From Bombus terrestris (Eukaryota > Arthropoda > Insecta > Hymenoptera > Apidae), in NCBI RefSeq assembly GCF_910591885.1, contig NC_063275.1, forward strand, positions 23,858,501 to 23,922,500: DNA of 64,000 nt, written 5' to 3'. Made by a program: the position numbers and the translations under genes. A model generated the notes under the pieces. The model ran no database searches. It was not told the origin of the DNA and worked only from the letters and a program-made list of their open reading frames with translations. Numbering within the stretch: the stretch's first letter is position 1; each line of letters begins with the position of its first letter. Below, one piece after another: positions 51,942 through 64,000 of the stretch.

Positions 51942-52430
51942 AATCGCGGAGTCGAACAATTAAAAATAGAAAGATTGAGACTATAGCTTCGAAGAAGAAT
52001 TTGACATCATTTCGGGGATTCTAATAATCTGCACGAATTGCGATTTTGAGGAACCAGAAATAGAAAGATCAAAACTCTAGCTTAGGAGGGTAACAAGGGC
52101 CAAAAGTACGGAAGAAGAATTTTAAATAATTTCGATGGAAATAGTCCAAAAATATAGAAAAATCGAAGTAACACTGACGGATGATAGTCGAGTCGAAATG
52201 AAAAGATTGTAAATTCTTGGTCAATTTAGCAGAGTTGATTCGATGAAGGAAAATTCGAGGGTGACTCGAAGGTTTCTGTGAATCCAAGTAATTGGTGATT
52301 TCGAGGATTTAAAAATAGAGAAATTTAAATTCCAGCTTTGGAACAGACCTAAGAAATTAAAAATACCAAGATTATAGAATTTCCAATAATATCGATGGAA
52401 ATGGTTTAAGAATATAAAGAATCGAAGATG
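51942..52430. repeat. diverged local repeat, three copies
   Basis: Related segments begin near 51950, 52045 and 52295. Each has an AAAATAGAAAGAT-type block followed by a TATAGCTT/CCAGCTTT-type block. The last two also share ATCGATGGAAATRG and AAGAATCGAAG-type endings. The copies are well diverged, and I see no coding frame. Confidence 0.5.
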
Positions 52431-55400
52431 ATAAACGACTTAAAATACAAAGACTGTGACACCTCGTTAAATGTTGCAAAGATGGTTCGTTGTTGTATTG
52501 GAAGTGTACCGCGTTTTAAAAAATTTTTACTGTAGGAGCAGATGGAAGTCAAAGCTACAAACATGGGTTGAAATCTTCGTATAAATCGAATTTAATGCAT
52601 CGAAAATTATATGTAGTAGAATGTCGGAGTTATCTATAGCAAGAATTGTTCAAGTTACAAAGTTCGAGATAGATTTTGCCCTGTCGGAAGAAGTCGGTAG
52701 AAAATGTCTTCGCTACCACAACAGTACTTTCTCGTTATACTTCCAAATTTCCATAGACTGCCTCCACGCGTTCTTTCACGGTTCCTCTTCCATTTTTATC
52801 GACATACGTTTTTTACAATCTTACGCTCTCGTCGAACTCTGTCGAAATCTCACAAGAATCGCCTTTCTAAGAATCTAAATTGCCATTGACCTAATTCAAA
52901 GGCTCAACCGTCTAATCCACTTATTGAAACTTTCTTCAACGGTTAAATAACATTTGAAATTATCAACTATTTATTACACCATTTACCGCCATAGGCTACA
53001 TAATTACAACAGAAATTTTATTATGTTCGTGTGTGTATGTGTGTTAATACAAAACGATTCAATTACGTAATACGGAACTTGCAGATTTCTATCATATTCT
53101 CTACGCTCGATAGATATTAAGAGACTAGATTCAAGTATTAACGTGTCTACTGACAAAAACAATTTTTATTAGAAAATTTGTAACGTTGCTCGTTACGTGC
53201 GGCTGTAAAAATGTAAATTTAATAAAACGTCAGAAAGCAGATACACGGAGTGGATACGTATCTTGAGAAACGCACTAGAAATCGATACGACGAAATCGAA
53301 TTATTACGACAGTAAAAAGTTTGCCAATACCGGTGGCAGTTTCGCGTTCTTTAATTAATTATGCTCGACTTAATTGGCGCCGGGTCGAGATCCCCGAGTA
53401 ACGAGCTGCTGAAAATCCTGCTGGTCCTTTCAGTCGCCATTGAAATTTTCAATCGATCGTGAAAGCGTTATAAGTCGCAACAAACATTTACGTAAGACGA
53501 CAAGCTTCGCTGAAACTAAATGGTTACGGGTCCGCAGTATGTACACGCGTTCGATCGAGAGAAATGTATGGCCAAGTGTATCCAGTTGGCTCTGCCAAGG
53601 CCGGTCCTCTTTGGAGAAAGTAACTTCGTGACTATTACTGTGTTCGATAGTTGGAAGACCATGCTATTCACGCGATATCACTCTTCCTTTAACTTTCGTG
53701 TAAATACCGTGTAAATACCGATAAATTCTCAAAGCTTTTACTCTTCATTTTATGATTGATTTTCCAATTGAGAATGAAGAATCTATTTGATGGAATAGAT
53801 TTGGCTATGGTTTTGTTTATTGTCAGCATGATGATTTTGGTATATGTGTATATATGTATATGAGAATTTATAACGACAAGCACGTGCATTGATCAGACAC
53901 GATTTCATGTAACGAATGATACAATTAGACATAATGTCGTACAATGGAGTGTTCTTAGAATTTGTTATACTTAAGTAATATTTATTAACAATTAGAGTAA
54001 ATTCTAGGTTTGTTTATGACGATTATTTACACTTTGGAACGAATTAAATGTTCAACTCCTCGTAATTGAAAATTTTTATTTGGTGAACGTTATGTTTTAG
54101 AAAGTTCAAAGATTGACCTTAATCTTTTTGAAAATTCAATAGCCGAAATTCGCTTTATAGAATTATGAACACCCGTGCAAGGTCCTTTTATATGTAGCAA
54201 AGTTATTTCAAGGTAAACGTTCACGTATGTGTAATTGCCAATTTCATTCACAAGCTTACGTTTCGAAAGAACCGCATTTCAAAAGCAAACCATTCGCAAA
54301 AAAAAAAAAATGAAAGCAAACTGTTACTCTGGCGTCTACAGTGCAATAGTATAATTAACCATAAACAAGGTTTTGCAAGCAGCGACAGTGACATTGACAT
54401 TTTACGATGTTATTCTTTTACTTCGCTGATTTTTATCAAGTAAATACTACCAATAAATATCTTGTAATTTCTATACACATTTTTAGATCTATTTCAACGT
54501 TTACAAATATAATCACGATAGTCGTGTCTCGTTACGACGTTAGTGAAATTTCAAAATATTTTATGCAATATATACGTAAAAAGTTTCTAAGAATACTTTC
54601 GCGAACCAAGCAGACGTAGAAGACTTTTCAATTGACGGAAGATATAATATATCATTCGTCTGTAAGGCGCAATTAACATTTGAAAACAGTAGCCAGGTTA
54701 CCATCTATCGACATCTGTCTTTGAGGTGAAAATGAAAAGGACATCTAAGATCGACTTAAATGACGTTTCCAGATTATTATCAAAGATCGCGTCTTTTACG
54801 TTACCAAAGATCGTGAAACTCTTGATACGAATCGGTTAATTAACTGTCGATAGCCGATCGTCGTTGCGAAATTTGATCGACGATAACAAGAAGCGAAGCA
54901 CGGTTCATTAATGGATCGATTATTAAATTGAATATCGATATTTTCGCTTCCGGGTACATGGCATCCGTGACACGGGACGTCAATAATTTTAATTAGGAAT
55001 CGATTGACCCTAATTTTCGGAAAGGACAGAGGAGACCAGCACTCTGTGTCGATAAACGTTCTAAGAGAAGTAAGGTCGATAGGCATTTTGTCTTATATAA
55101 TTTCCTTAACGTAATTTCATATTTCATAGATACGACATAGCAGAGAAATATATTTTACATGGAAAAATTCTTAGAAATTATACGTACGTCAATTATGTAT
55201 AGAACATTCAAAGTTTCCCCAACTAAAAGAAATCAGAGTCACCGATATTTGATATATAACAACTACTTTAAAATCAATTGGATTAAAATTAACTGAAACA
55301 AATATCGTGATAATATTTAATAAACATCAACATGTTGTCATTCAAAAAGCGTTTCGATAGACATGAACGCGTTTTCGAAAGCATTCGATTAACATCAGTA

Positions 55401-58400
55401 TGTTAATAAACATCGATACGTTTATTGAATGCTTTCCAACGAAAGCTACGTATCGCGTGGAAGAATTATTAAAAATTATATAACGTTAGATACGAACGGA
55501 GTATTTCAAATTCTGCGAATTAAAAGAAATTAGAATCTCGCCTTCTTTTCAATTGCGTAAGGCTCATGAATCGCAAAGAAATTAGGAAAAAGGACTATTA
55601 CAAATGTTACAAGTTGCGTTTCAGTATCCCTAGCTTAATAAAAGATATCCGTAAATTTGCCGTGAAGATACTTATTGTCTAGCTTCTAAATTCTTGCGTT
55701 TAAATATTACGCAATATCTCCTTTTTTATTGCACTACACCCATTCAGCTGTACGCGCACGTATAATAGTTCTTTAAACAAGTTTTTGCATAGAACAATGG
55801 GGCAGTGCTTGAGTCAGGTGAATTACGTTCTGTGTATTTTCATTTGTTTCGAGAAGCGGCCCGTTTGTCTTCGCCCGAAAGATCTAAGAGACGCTTGAAT
55901 TTAACGAAGAAGCGCTAATTGTTAGAAATGATATAAGCACTGTGTTGCGTTCAATTGCGGCTCGGTACATCACGGTCTTCGTAAATGCCCTACTTCTACC
56001 TTTTCACCCTCTGAACATCGTTAAAACGTTCAATTATTATTGTTACGAAACAACGAGTGGAAACAATAAATTAATCATTACGGTAATAACGATATATTTA
56101 CCCGCTCAGAAACGAGAACTCAAGAACGCCATCGTAAATTTCACGATATGATTTTGGTCGATATTTATGAATATTCTTGCGACTGTTTATTTGCCGTGTT
56201 GTGAAACTTTGTACGTAATACATTGTAAAATGAATCTTTCATTAAACCGAAAGTTTTAGCAACACTAATAGCACAGTTTCAAACAGAACGTAAACCCAGT
56301 AGAATTTCCTGTAGCTTCTAAAATCAACAGACGGTCTATATCGATCAAACGTCCGTACATTTCGACTTTGAATTGCAAGTAAAAATGGAATAATTCAAAA
56401 AGATAAATTCAGATGTTGATATTATGAGATTAATATTTGTTTAGGTAATATTAATAAATGTAATAGAAATTCTCAAGAGAGGTATACATTCCATTATTTA
56501 TCTTTCATTTAATAGACAGCGTATATAAAAATAATAATTGAGGATACGTGATTGATATGTATGTAAATAACAAGTTAGCCACATTTATAATAAAAAGTAA
56601 CATTTTATTTGCTCGATATAATTTTACGTAGTAGGGAGTTAAACTAATAGCTTAAGTATACAACATTTGATATTCATATCTTGTACAGTACACAAAATGT
56701 TATGCCCAAAGGAATGATCGTGGCTAGTCATTTACCAAAAATAAAAAAAGGTATTCAATACATAACTTGTTAACCCTTAATTAATATCTTCCACAATAAA
56801 AATGTGTTTAAGAAGAGCAATTTATAAAATCGATACCACGAAATCAGATGTTCCATACGTTACAACCTAAGAAGATGCTGTGACGAACGTTGAAACGTTA
56901 TAAATATTCACGTACGAAATTCGTCCTTTTCGAACGTTTATCAAATCCTCCTACAATTATCAAACATGCGTGACAAATATTTTCGCAGCGTACTGTACGT
57001 CGAGGTGCAACGAAACAGTCGGTCTGGTTATCCAACCAGAGCCTCTCTCTTTCTCTGCGAAACCTTCTCCTCTCCATACTCGGTCCGTTGCACCACTCGT
57101 AAACCGAATGCTGCACAAGTTCGATACAGTTCGAGCCAGACACGATTTTGTCACACTTCAATTATTCCGCTCGATCCCGTTTTCAGAGCGGTTTCGAGCG
57201 AACAGCCGCCGTGTCACCAGAAAACTGGTCGGCCCTCGGACGACTTTCATTTCACATTTAAACGGCGAAACGATTGAAATTTCCACGGTGTCACTCGCCA
57301 CGGCCGATCGGGTTAGACAACCTTGAATCGGTGAGCGCGGTACCATACACCGTTTCGACTGCTACGCTTCGTCCTTGTCAAGATCGCGCGCTCGTGATCC
57401 CGCGGATCCTCAGCCGGAGGATTTTCCGATCGAGTCAACGGAACGCGAAAAGCCAGTTTCCGCTCGATGGTAGAAAGATTTCAAACAGATCTTCCGGATA
57501 CGCTGGATAAAACCATCCAAGAATTTCGACAGCTTCTCGAACGTTTCCTGCGAAACGTATAGATCAGTCCAAGTGAAAATCGTGACAGAAATTTAGATTT
57601 CCTGGAACGATTTTGTTGAAAGGAAGATTATTACAATTTTCGATCGTTTTTCTAACATTGAAAAATATTTTCTCACATAGTTCGAACAAGATATGAGAAA
57701 TTCGTTATTTGTATGCATAATTTCTCGTTTCAATTTGACGTATGAAAGTATAAAGTAAATCGTGTACAGATATCTGATATCGTTTTTTCGTAAAGTATGA
57801 CGACAGAGCATAATTTCTCAGCAACCTTCTTACAGGATTTGGTAAGACAGTAATTTCCAGCAAATTACCTGTTTCCTCTTGCGATGTAAAAGCTATTACA
57901 TACAATTTATGTCCTCTATTAAAAAAAGGATCGCATTTGTCATTTTCAATTTCACCAAAATTCTGCAGTCCTATCAGGTGTAATGAAAGATAGAGGAAAA
58001 GAGAGGGAAGATGAGTTTCCTCTGAGACCTACTAACGAACTCCTTAGAGAGGCTTTTTAGCAAACCCGTGTCTTACAATTAGACACGCAAACCAAGTCTC
58101 TGAGCGAAGACCAAGCCACGTCCTATGTAAAGTAACCAACTTGCGGAATAAATATTAAAAGTTCTTTTGGTTTTTTCCAAAAATATGAACAAACCGGATG
58201 ATCCAGAAAATATATGGTACATAGTTGTTAATAATTGCTATCAATAAATCATTTTATATTTGGTGAGGAGTGCCTGCGCAATAAAGTATTAAGATCTAGA
58301 TGTACGTGTTTGAATATATTCCAAGAATGTCTGTATCGAGTAGAAGAGGTAGAGAAAACAGAGGCACTATGTGCATATGCATGAATAAATGGTCAAGGAA

Positions 58401-58712
58401 AATGCATACGCGAGCAGTTGAAAGCGGGCAGGCGAGAGTGAGAGTTTTGAGAGAGAGTTTGATAAACATCTTAATCGGACACAGCACGAGATTCGACCAA
58501 ATCATCATCGTCGGTTTATCGTTGCTATGATAATTATTATATTTGATATTTTTCCTATCTAGTACATCAAACACATCGATAGCCATAAAATATAAAAAGT
58601 ATTTAGAACGCACCATACTTTCGTCGGATTTTACATTTCCATAATACTCGATCTTTGTAGTCGCATAAAAATGTTGCCGAGTAACACGAAATTTAATATC
58701 ACATTGACCTAA
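52431..58712. other. long stretch without a supported gene
   Basis: AT-rich apart from about 53280-53640 and 56920-57560. The latter is a GC-richer island with overlapping frames in several phases and no splice evidence. An inverted-repeat cluster lies at 55377-55436. Confidence 0.45.
55377..55436. repeat. inverted repeat with internal hairpins
   Basis: The arms GAAAGCATTC (55377-55386) and GAATGCTTTC (55427-55436) are exact complements. Between them lie a TAACAT..ATGTTA stem and an AAAC..GTTT stem, so the single strand could form a three-way junction. It does not match a tRNA. Confidence 0.6.
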
Positions 58713-59146
58713 TTAATTACTATATAAATGGTACAACAAATAGAACAGTGTTCGAGTACCTTTTATAGCAACCGTAAATGCTTTTGATTTTCCAACTGTC
58801 GCTACGCCTGCAATACCATCAATAAATAAGACTGAAAAAATAATTGGTTCATAAATCAAAATAAAATATCCGCCGCACTCCATCGATTTATAATACAATA
58901 AGAACAAGACAGGCTCATCCATTGTAACGTCGCTTTCACAACTCTCGAATGTTTGTAAAATATCGTTCCACCGTGAATTGTAATTTCATCCGATATAAAC
59001 TGATCCTTTCGCGAAGTAACATCTTCTTTGTCGTTGGCCACGTACCATTTTGGAGTTTGTAAACAGCGATGGGCTGAACGCCTCTGTGCCTTTCTAAGCG
59101 TGACCCTGGTTACGAAACGAGCCACCGTGGAATCTTTAACTTTCAT
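58713..59146 (-). other. weak coding candidate, two overlapping minus-strand frames
   Basis: A frame from 59146 to 58856 reads naturally (TPKWYVANDKEDVTSRKDQF, ISDEITIHGGTIFYKH). A second frame from 58922 to 58713 ends GIAGVATVGKSKAFTVAIKG. An acceptor-like TGGTATTGCAG precedes the latter part. They could be pieces of spliced exons, a frameshifted remnant or chance. The VATVGKSKAFTVAIKG piece faintly recalls a filamin/Ig-like strand pattern, which is too short to assign. Confidence 0.2.
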
Positions 59147-62100
59147 TTTCTACGCTCGTATCTGCCCGCGACGTGCTTGGCGCATGCTGTTGCACGTGAC
59201 GCGCGTTGTCAGTGCACGTGTATGAACGTGTGTCTACGCGTGTGCAGCGCATAAACACAACCGTTAAGGAGGAGTAAATAAGAGTCTACTCGAGAGACGA
59301 GCTTTCGATCTGGGTCAGCGAATCTTTTCCTTTTTTCTTCTGCCTTCTGTAAATGCGGTATTGGAATGTTGTCTATTACAGAATTCCTATCTCATACAGT
59401 GGATTCTAGCATCGACGAGTGTAGTAGTGCGATGGTACAGAAGCACAAGAACCACTCCCTTATGCGATCTTATTTATATGAGCTGTTCGCAGAGCAAAGT
59501 GGTTGTAACTACACTTTTTGAGATCTTTCGAATTTGCTCGTCGGAATTTTTGAAATCTTTCAATCTTATTGTCAGAACACTATTTGTGACTGATTCGTTA
59601 TCTTACGTAATTTCGTCATTTTCATCGTCAATAAAAATTCTCTATATATATGATTTTATTGCATCTGTCAGAAATAATCAGTCAGACCCGCATTTCTCTG
59701 CCTGGCCATTTTCTCGTAAACGAACAGTATGTAGTGCTCTCTATTACTCATTCGTCACGCGTTGCTAAATACATTGTCTTACTCGTTTATGTGAAATGTG
59801 AAAAACAAGAACGACCAATGAGACCCGTATTCCTTTGACTCTCTCAGCTCTCTATTATAGCAACTTGTGCATAACGCCATTGTTTATACAACGTGAGAAC
59901 GAGAATTGCTGGATTAAATCCATGAACTTCGCGTCATTCTGTTCTAAGTAAGCGTAAATATCTGCTGGAACTAACTTACATCCTATGCCACTATCTTAAC
60001 TCATAACTTTCTCAAACCCGCAAAACTTGTTGTATTTTCCTTAAAACACGATCCGAGTTTCAAGAAAGTTAATATGTGTATATCGCTGTATCTAACATTT
60101 AATGAAATTGTAACTTCGCTATGGGAACCATTAATTTTGATGTAATCGTGCATTACGGTAGTACTATGAGAATGTTATAGTTGAGCAGATTTGACGTTGG
60201 CATTTAAGCAAGTAAATTATATGACGATTTATGAGGTGTTGGTGGTGAAATTGGATGGAAATGATGGTTGGAGGTGATATTAGCAAATGTTAAATTATCA
60301 TGTGTGGAGATAACGAGGGAAATTATAGGGCGAAGTTGGAGCAAACGTTTGAGATGATTTTCTTCTTTATTTTCTCTTTCAGCGTGCTCAAGTATATCAA
60401 ATACATAGTTATTTTATCTTCCACTAACGCGGTCTACTTTTCTTTTTGCCAATGAGGAACGTTCTAAAAATTGTGCAATAAATGCGAGATTCATTTCAGT
60501 TGTGATATTTCATTGTAACTTTGTAATTGTAACGCATGATATATACACCAATAATTTTCCTGAAATTAATTGTTTCAGAAATATTTTAAAAATTATTTAA
60601 CGTGTGTGAGATTCGTTTTAGTTGTGATATTTCATCTCGAATAAATTGCTCCGAGATTAATAACGATCTCATAAATCCAAGATTTCATCTACCAGTTTCT
60701 TAAAATTATAATACGATAACGTAAATTAGTCAAAATGGAAATTTGCCACCAAAGAATCTCCTTCTTCTCGAAGAAGAAGGAATATTCAAATTGAATTTAT
60801 ATTTTGTAAAAAAGTCGGTCCATTCTTCTCATTTCATCGCTGTTTTCTTCTGTTCTCTGAAATCTATTTTCAAACTACGCTGACCTGATCCTGACAGCCT
60901 GACCGAGGCCTACATTCTTGGAACGTGTGTTCACTGGTAAAAGGCATTGCGAAAGAATCCAGCCGCTTCATTTCACGATTGCTATATTCGACGTAAATCA
61001 TATAATAATATTCGTACATCACATTGACGTCGATTATGACTATAAAAACTACAGGAGGTAATTATTTCGTAAAATTTATAATGGCCATAGAAATTAGTGT
61101 GTCGAAATCGAAGAAAGAGGAGAACCCTTTTTTTAGTTTGTCATGTTAATAGTTTTCGTCAACATATGAAGATTTATGAAGAAAGCCATAAAAAATATTG
61201 AGCTCTCAATTAGTCACGGATAGTCAGGCAATTTATTCATTCATATGCACTGAAATCTTGGTACAACGTAATTCCTGTGAGAAGAGAAAAGTAGGTAGGA
61301 ATTTTAGTAAATTTTTAAATTTTAGTGGAAAAGTGGTGTTAAATATTTAATTGCAAACAAATGGCATGTGTTACAATCTGGTATGATTATAAATGGACTG
61401 CGGATTTTTATGCAATTTCATATTTTTACGAAGCAGGAAACTAAAGAAACGAAACCCACGTTACATAGTAATTTGTTTCGCCTACTAGAAATTATGATGA
61501 ATACTCGACTGGATATTTTACATATTTCTGCATATTATATTCTGTGCATTCTCTGGATTTTTAATGTCTACTCGTGAATATTCAATATTATCTTTTTCTT
61601 TATTAAAGAGACAGTATAGTAAATGATATCTTTGTTCCTTCGATGAAAGTTTTAACATCGATAAAAATGAAAGGTAAACGTTTTCATGAAATCTTAAACT
61701 TGGAAATCTGGAAAGCATTGAAATATTATCACGAACTTTCAATATCTTAATACTTTCTTGCATTTACGATGATTTACTCGAATAATAGGTATAATAAAGA
61801 ACGAATGAAAGAATCTTCGCTTTCTCGGTGAAAATTTCGCTTCTGTAAAACTTTGTAAGCCGTCCTTTATCTATGAGGAACGTATTAATACCGTGAAAGT
61901 CGTACTACAATGAAAATTACGCTTTTTACATTTGAAACAGTCGCTTAAATGGAAGTTTGGAGAGATACCGAGTTGGAGAAACAATCATGATTATGAAATG
62001 AAGGAAAAATAAAGTTAATTTATTGCCTCGTGATTTCAAGTTTTGTTCGAAACGAAACGGCAGTTGCATTCGTGACGCGGTTTAATTTTCATTTTTGCAA

Positions 62101-62306
62101 AATGAATGATTACTCAGAGGTTGCCAGTGTTTTACTCTATAGTTTTTTCATCTGTGACGATACTCGTGCCGTTGCACAAGTATATAAATCTAGTGCATGT
62201 AATTACAATAGCATCGGCAAGGAAAATAGAACTTGAACAGATCATCGAGGAATAATGTTCGATGTTTTGCTTTTCCATTTGGACAGTAACATTCAATAAC
62301 GTGCTT
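59147..62306. other. stretch without a supported gene
   Basis: Mostly AT-rich. A short duplicated segment (GAGATTC.TTT.AGTTGTGATATTTCAT type) occurs at 60486-60513 and 60608-60635. A 21-base hairpin, CCTTCTTCT-CGA-AGAAGAAGG, lies at 60760-60780. The plus frame at 59361-59768 has no domain or splice support. Confidence 0.45.
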
Positions 62307-62640
62307 TCATTTGTCAGTGTCTATGTCTGTCGATTTGCCAACGGCTAAACATTTGTTGGCTAATGTAGTCGCGCCTTTCTCAGGTTCCTCGATTATCTCG
62401 TACATAGTTTCCGTTCTGACGACATCACGATATCGTAGACTATAGTCTGTCATAAACAATTCCTGTGAAACGATTTGATTAGAAGAGGAAGTAGAACAAG
62501 TAGAAATTCTTTGCTGAGAATGAATTTCTTTCGACAATGTAAATACATAGTCAATTCACGTCTGGTAACTTACCATTCCTTTAAAGCAGATCTGATTCAT
62601 AATGTAGCTTTGTATGTAGAAACATATTTGAAGTATATTC
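62307..62640 (-). CDS. candidate two-exon 3' end of an unrecognised gene
   Basis: The last exon, complement of 62307-62513, encodes 68 residues starting QRISTCSTSSSNQIVSQELF, including YRDVVRTETMYEIIEEPEKG, and ends DIDTDK before TGA. It is preceded by a 60-base intron with donor ATG|GTAAGT (62573) and acceptor AAATTCATTCTCAG. The upstream exon ends ICFKGM in the same frame (phase 0). Its open frame extends back to about 62671, entered either at an ACAG|G acceptor (62640) or beginning at an ATG at 62600. The short intron, consensus donor and natural composition argue for a real gene. There is no recognisable domain. The start is uncertain. Confidence 0.42.
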
Positions 62641-62670
62641 CTGTTGATTCGTAAATAACAAGTAGCTAAA

Positions 62671-64000
62671 TTTTATTGCCAAGAAATATCTCACGTAACA
62701 ATTCCTTGATGTTGCGCATATGCGGCATAATACTTCAATAAATTATCAACTAATTAATCTACGATTATACTTAATTTCGATAAAATTGTTCTTACGAAAC
62801 GTGCATCGTCTTCTCTGCAGAAACATTCGAAAAAATGTGTTTCTAGCATTAATAATCGGGAAAATATAATTAACATTTAGTTTAAAAGAATTCTAAAACT
62901 TATTCATCACCGCTTAGCCCTTTCAAAATTATTACTGGTGTATCGGTTTTCGTTCAATAGGAATATTCTAAAAAATAAAGAAATATTAGACGGTCACGTA
63001 TACGTATAATTTAATTCTCAAGAAAAACAAGCAATTGCTTTCTCTGATCCGTCGCAATCGCCGGTCATGCAACAAATCTTAACGATTCGCGCACAACAAA
63101 AGATAGCAATCGCAATCAACCGGTTATTTATTCCACTCACGGCAGTTGAAACAATGCACTTGCAGCTAAAAGCACCCCCACAAATAGTTCTTTTGCTCGC
63201 GTGAACGATACTGGAACAAGAATTTCGCGCGTTACAACGCTCACGCGCGCATTGTCAATCGATCCGGCGCTCCGAAGTCGAACAATGTGCATCAGTTTTG
63301 CCGGGCTTCTCGTATTTTATTTCGACGTTTCTGTGCTATTGGCGGGGTGATTTATCGGCACGGCGACGCCTCATCGTGTCCTGATCGAAAGTACAGGGAA
63401 TTGGATTCTCAATCGCGCCGCGTCACACTGAACGTCGTCGAATAATCTCGCTAGAAATCTCTCTCATGAATAATTCGCGCCGGAGTTGTCGATACTTGCG
63501 TATTTGCCCGCCGCGTTCTGTCGTCGCACACGTGATTCGAAACGATCGCCTTTGTAAATATCGTCGTCGCGACGGATTCCCGCCCTCCGCCCGGTCCTGA
63601 CATCCACTCCATTTTCAAACGAGAAGTTCATCGCTTCGGGTGCACGAACTTCCATTTCTGATATTCTCATCGCGTACCTTGGGAAAAAGAGGTCGATCAA
63701 CCGATAACGCGGGCGAATCTTGAAAAAATGAATCGCGGAGCGTGTTTCCTCTGTAAGAAAACCTTCCGATGGACGAGGAAAATATTTCAAGCGTGGAGGA
63801 ATTGGATTTTAATCCTCGAAAGGTTTCGCTTTTCAATCGTTACAGCACGTGTTCCTTAAATGTAAAAGTTAATGAGGTAAAACAGATGAAACGAAGCGTT
63901 CTATCGTTATTCCACATTAGATGAAAATGACATAAAGTTCGAAAGTAAGTAAATGTCGAAGAGTAAGAAGACGATCGCAAATAATCACATTGCGGTGGTA
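62671..64000. other. stretch without a supported gene; GC-richer right end
   Basis: 62960-62975 on the minus strand ends in a strong acceptor-like TTTCTTTATTTTTTAG followed by a short open segment of about 20 codons, perhaps a small exon of the 62.3 kb gene. 63050-63830 is a GC-richer island with overlapping minus frames, no splice evidence and no recognised domain. Confidence 0.35.

Noticed and set aside
60760..60780. Hairpin CCTTCTTCT-CGA-AGAAGAAGG, resembling a heat-shock element or terminator
   Set aside because: Simple GAA/TTC sequence; no gene start adjacent and no ordered GAA/TTC triple typical of heat-shock promoters.

Overview
The window reads as nuclear DNA from an insect, most probably a bee or a close hymenopteran relative. 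It is AT-rich yet unusually rich in CpG. It has long gene-poor stretches broken by moderately GC-richer islands, candidate introns of only 60-70 bases, and two mariner-type miniature elements with termini of the TTAGGTTGTCCGAAAAG type that I know from bee genomes. I see no bacterial operons, Shine-Dalgarno-led genes, CRISPR arrays, rRNA or tRNA genes. The species call is inference.

Layout. 1-25.9 kb holds no gene I can defend. It carries a short direct repeat (440-636), a perfect 26-base palindrome (4188-4213), a complete solo LTR with target duplication (5705-6093), a four-copy tandem repeat of about 190 bases (15548-16210) and one 213-base mariner-type MITE (19439-19651). The best gene lies at 27.0-29.1 kb on the minus strand: three exons joined by GT-AG introns in one consistent phase. 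They encode the C-terminal 520 or so residues of a polar, probably disordered, basic and acidic protein that I do not recognise. A possible membrane-anchored first exon lies just upstream, near 29.74-29.97 kb. At 34.71-34.99 kb on the plus strand there is one symmetrical phase-1 internal exon of another unknown gene, with an acidic tyrosine-rich stretch.

From 35 to 64 kb the window is again mostly intergenic or intronic. It contains a TAA microsatellite (37.8 kb), a frameshifted Tc1-like transposase relic (38.6-38.9 kb), the second 213-base MITE in inverted orientation (44278-44490), a diverged repeat cluster (52 kb), a few weak coding candidates on the minus strand (47.1-47.5 kb and 58.7-59.1 kb), and a better two-exon candidate gene end at 62.3-62.6 kb.

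The genes show no sign of acting together; they look like parts of separate or very long insect genes. No clear new multi-gene system is visible. The most useful leads are the orphan 27-29 kb gene, the 34.7 kb exon, the long palindrome and the clean solo LTR.
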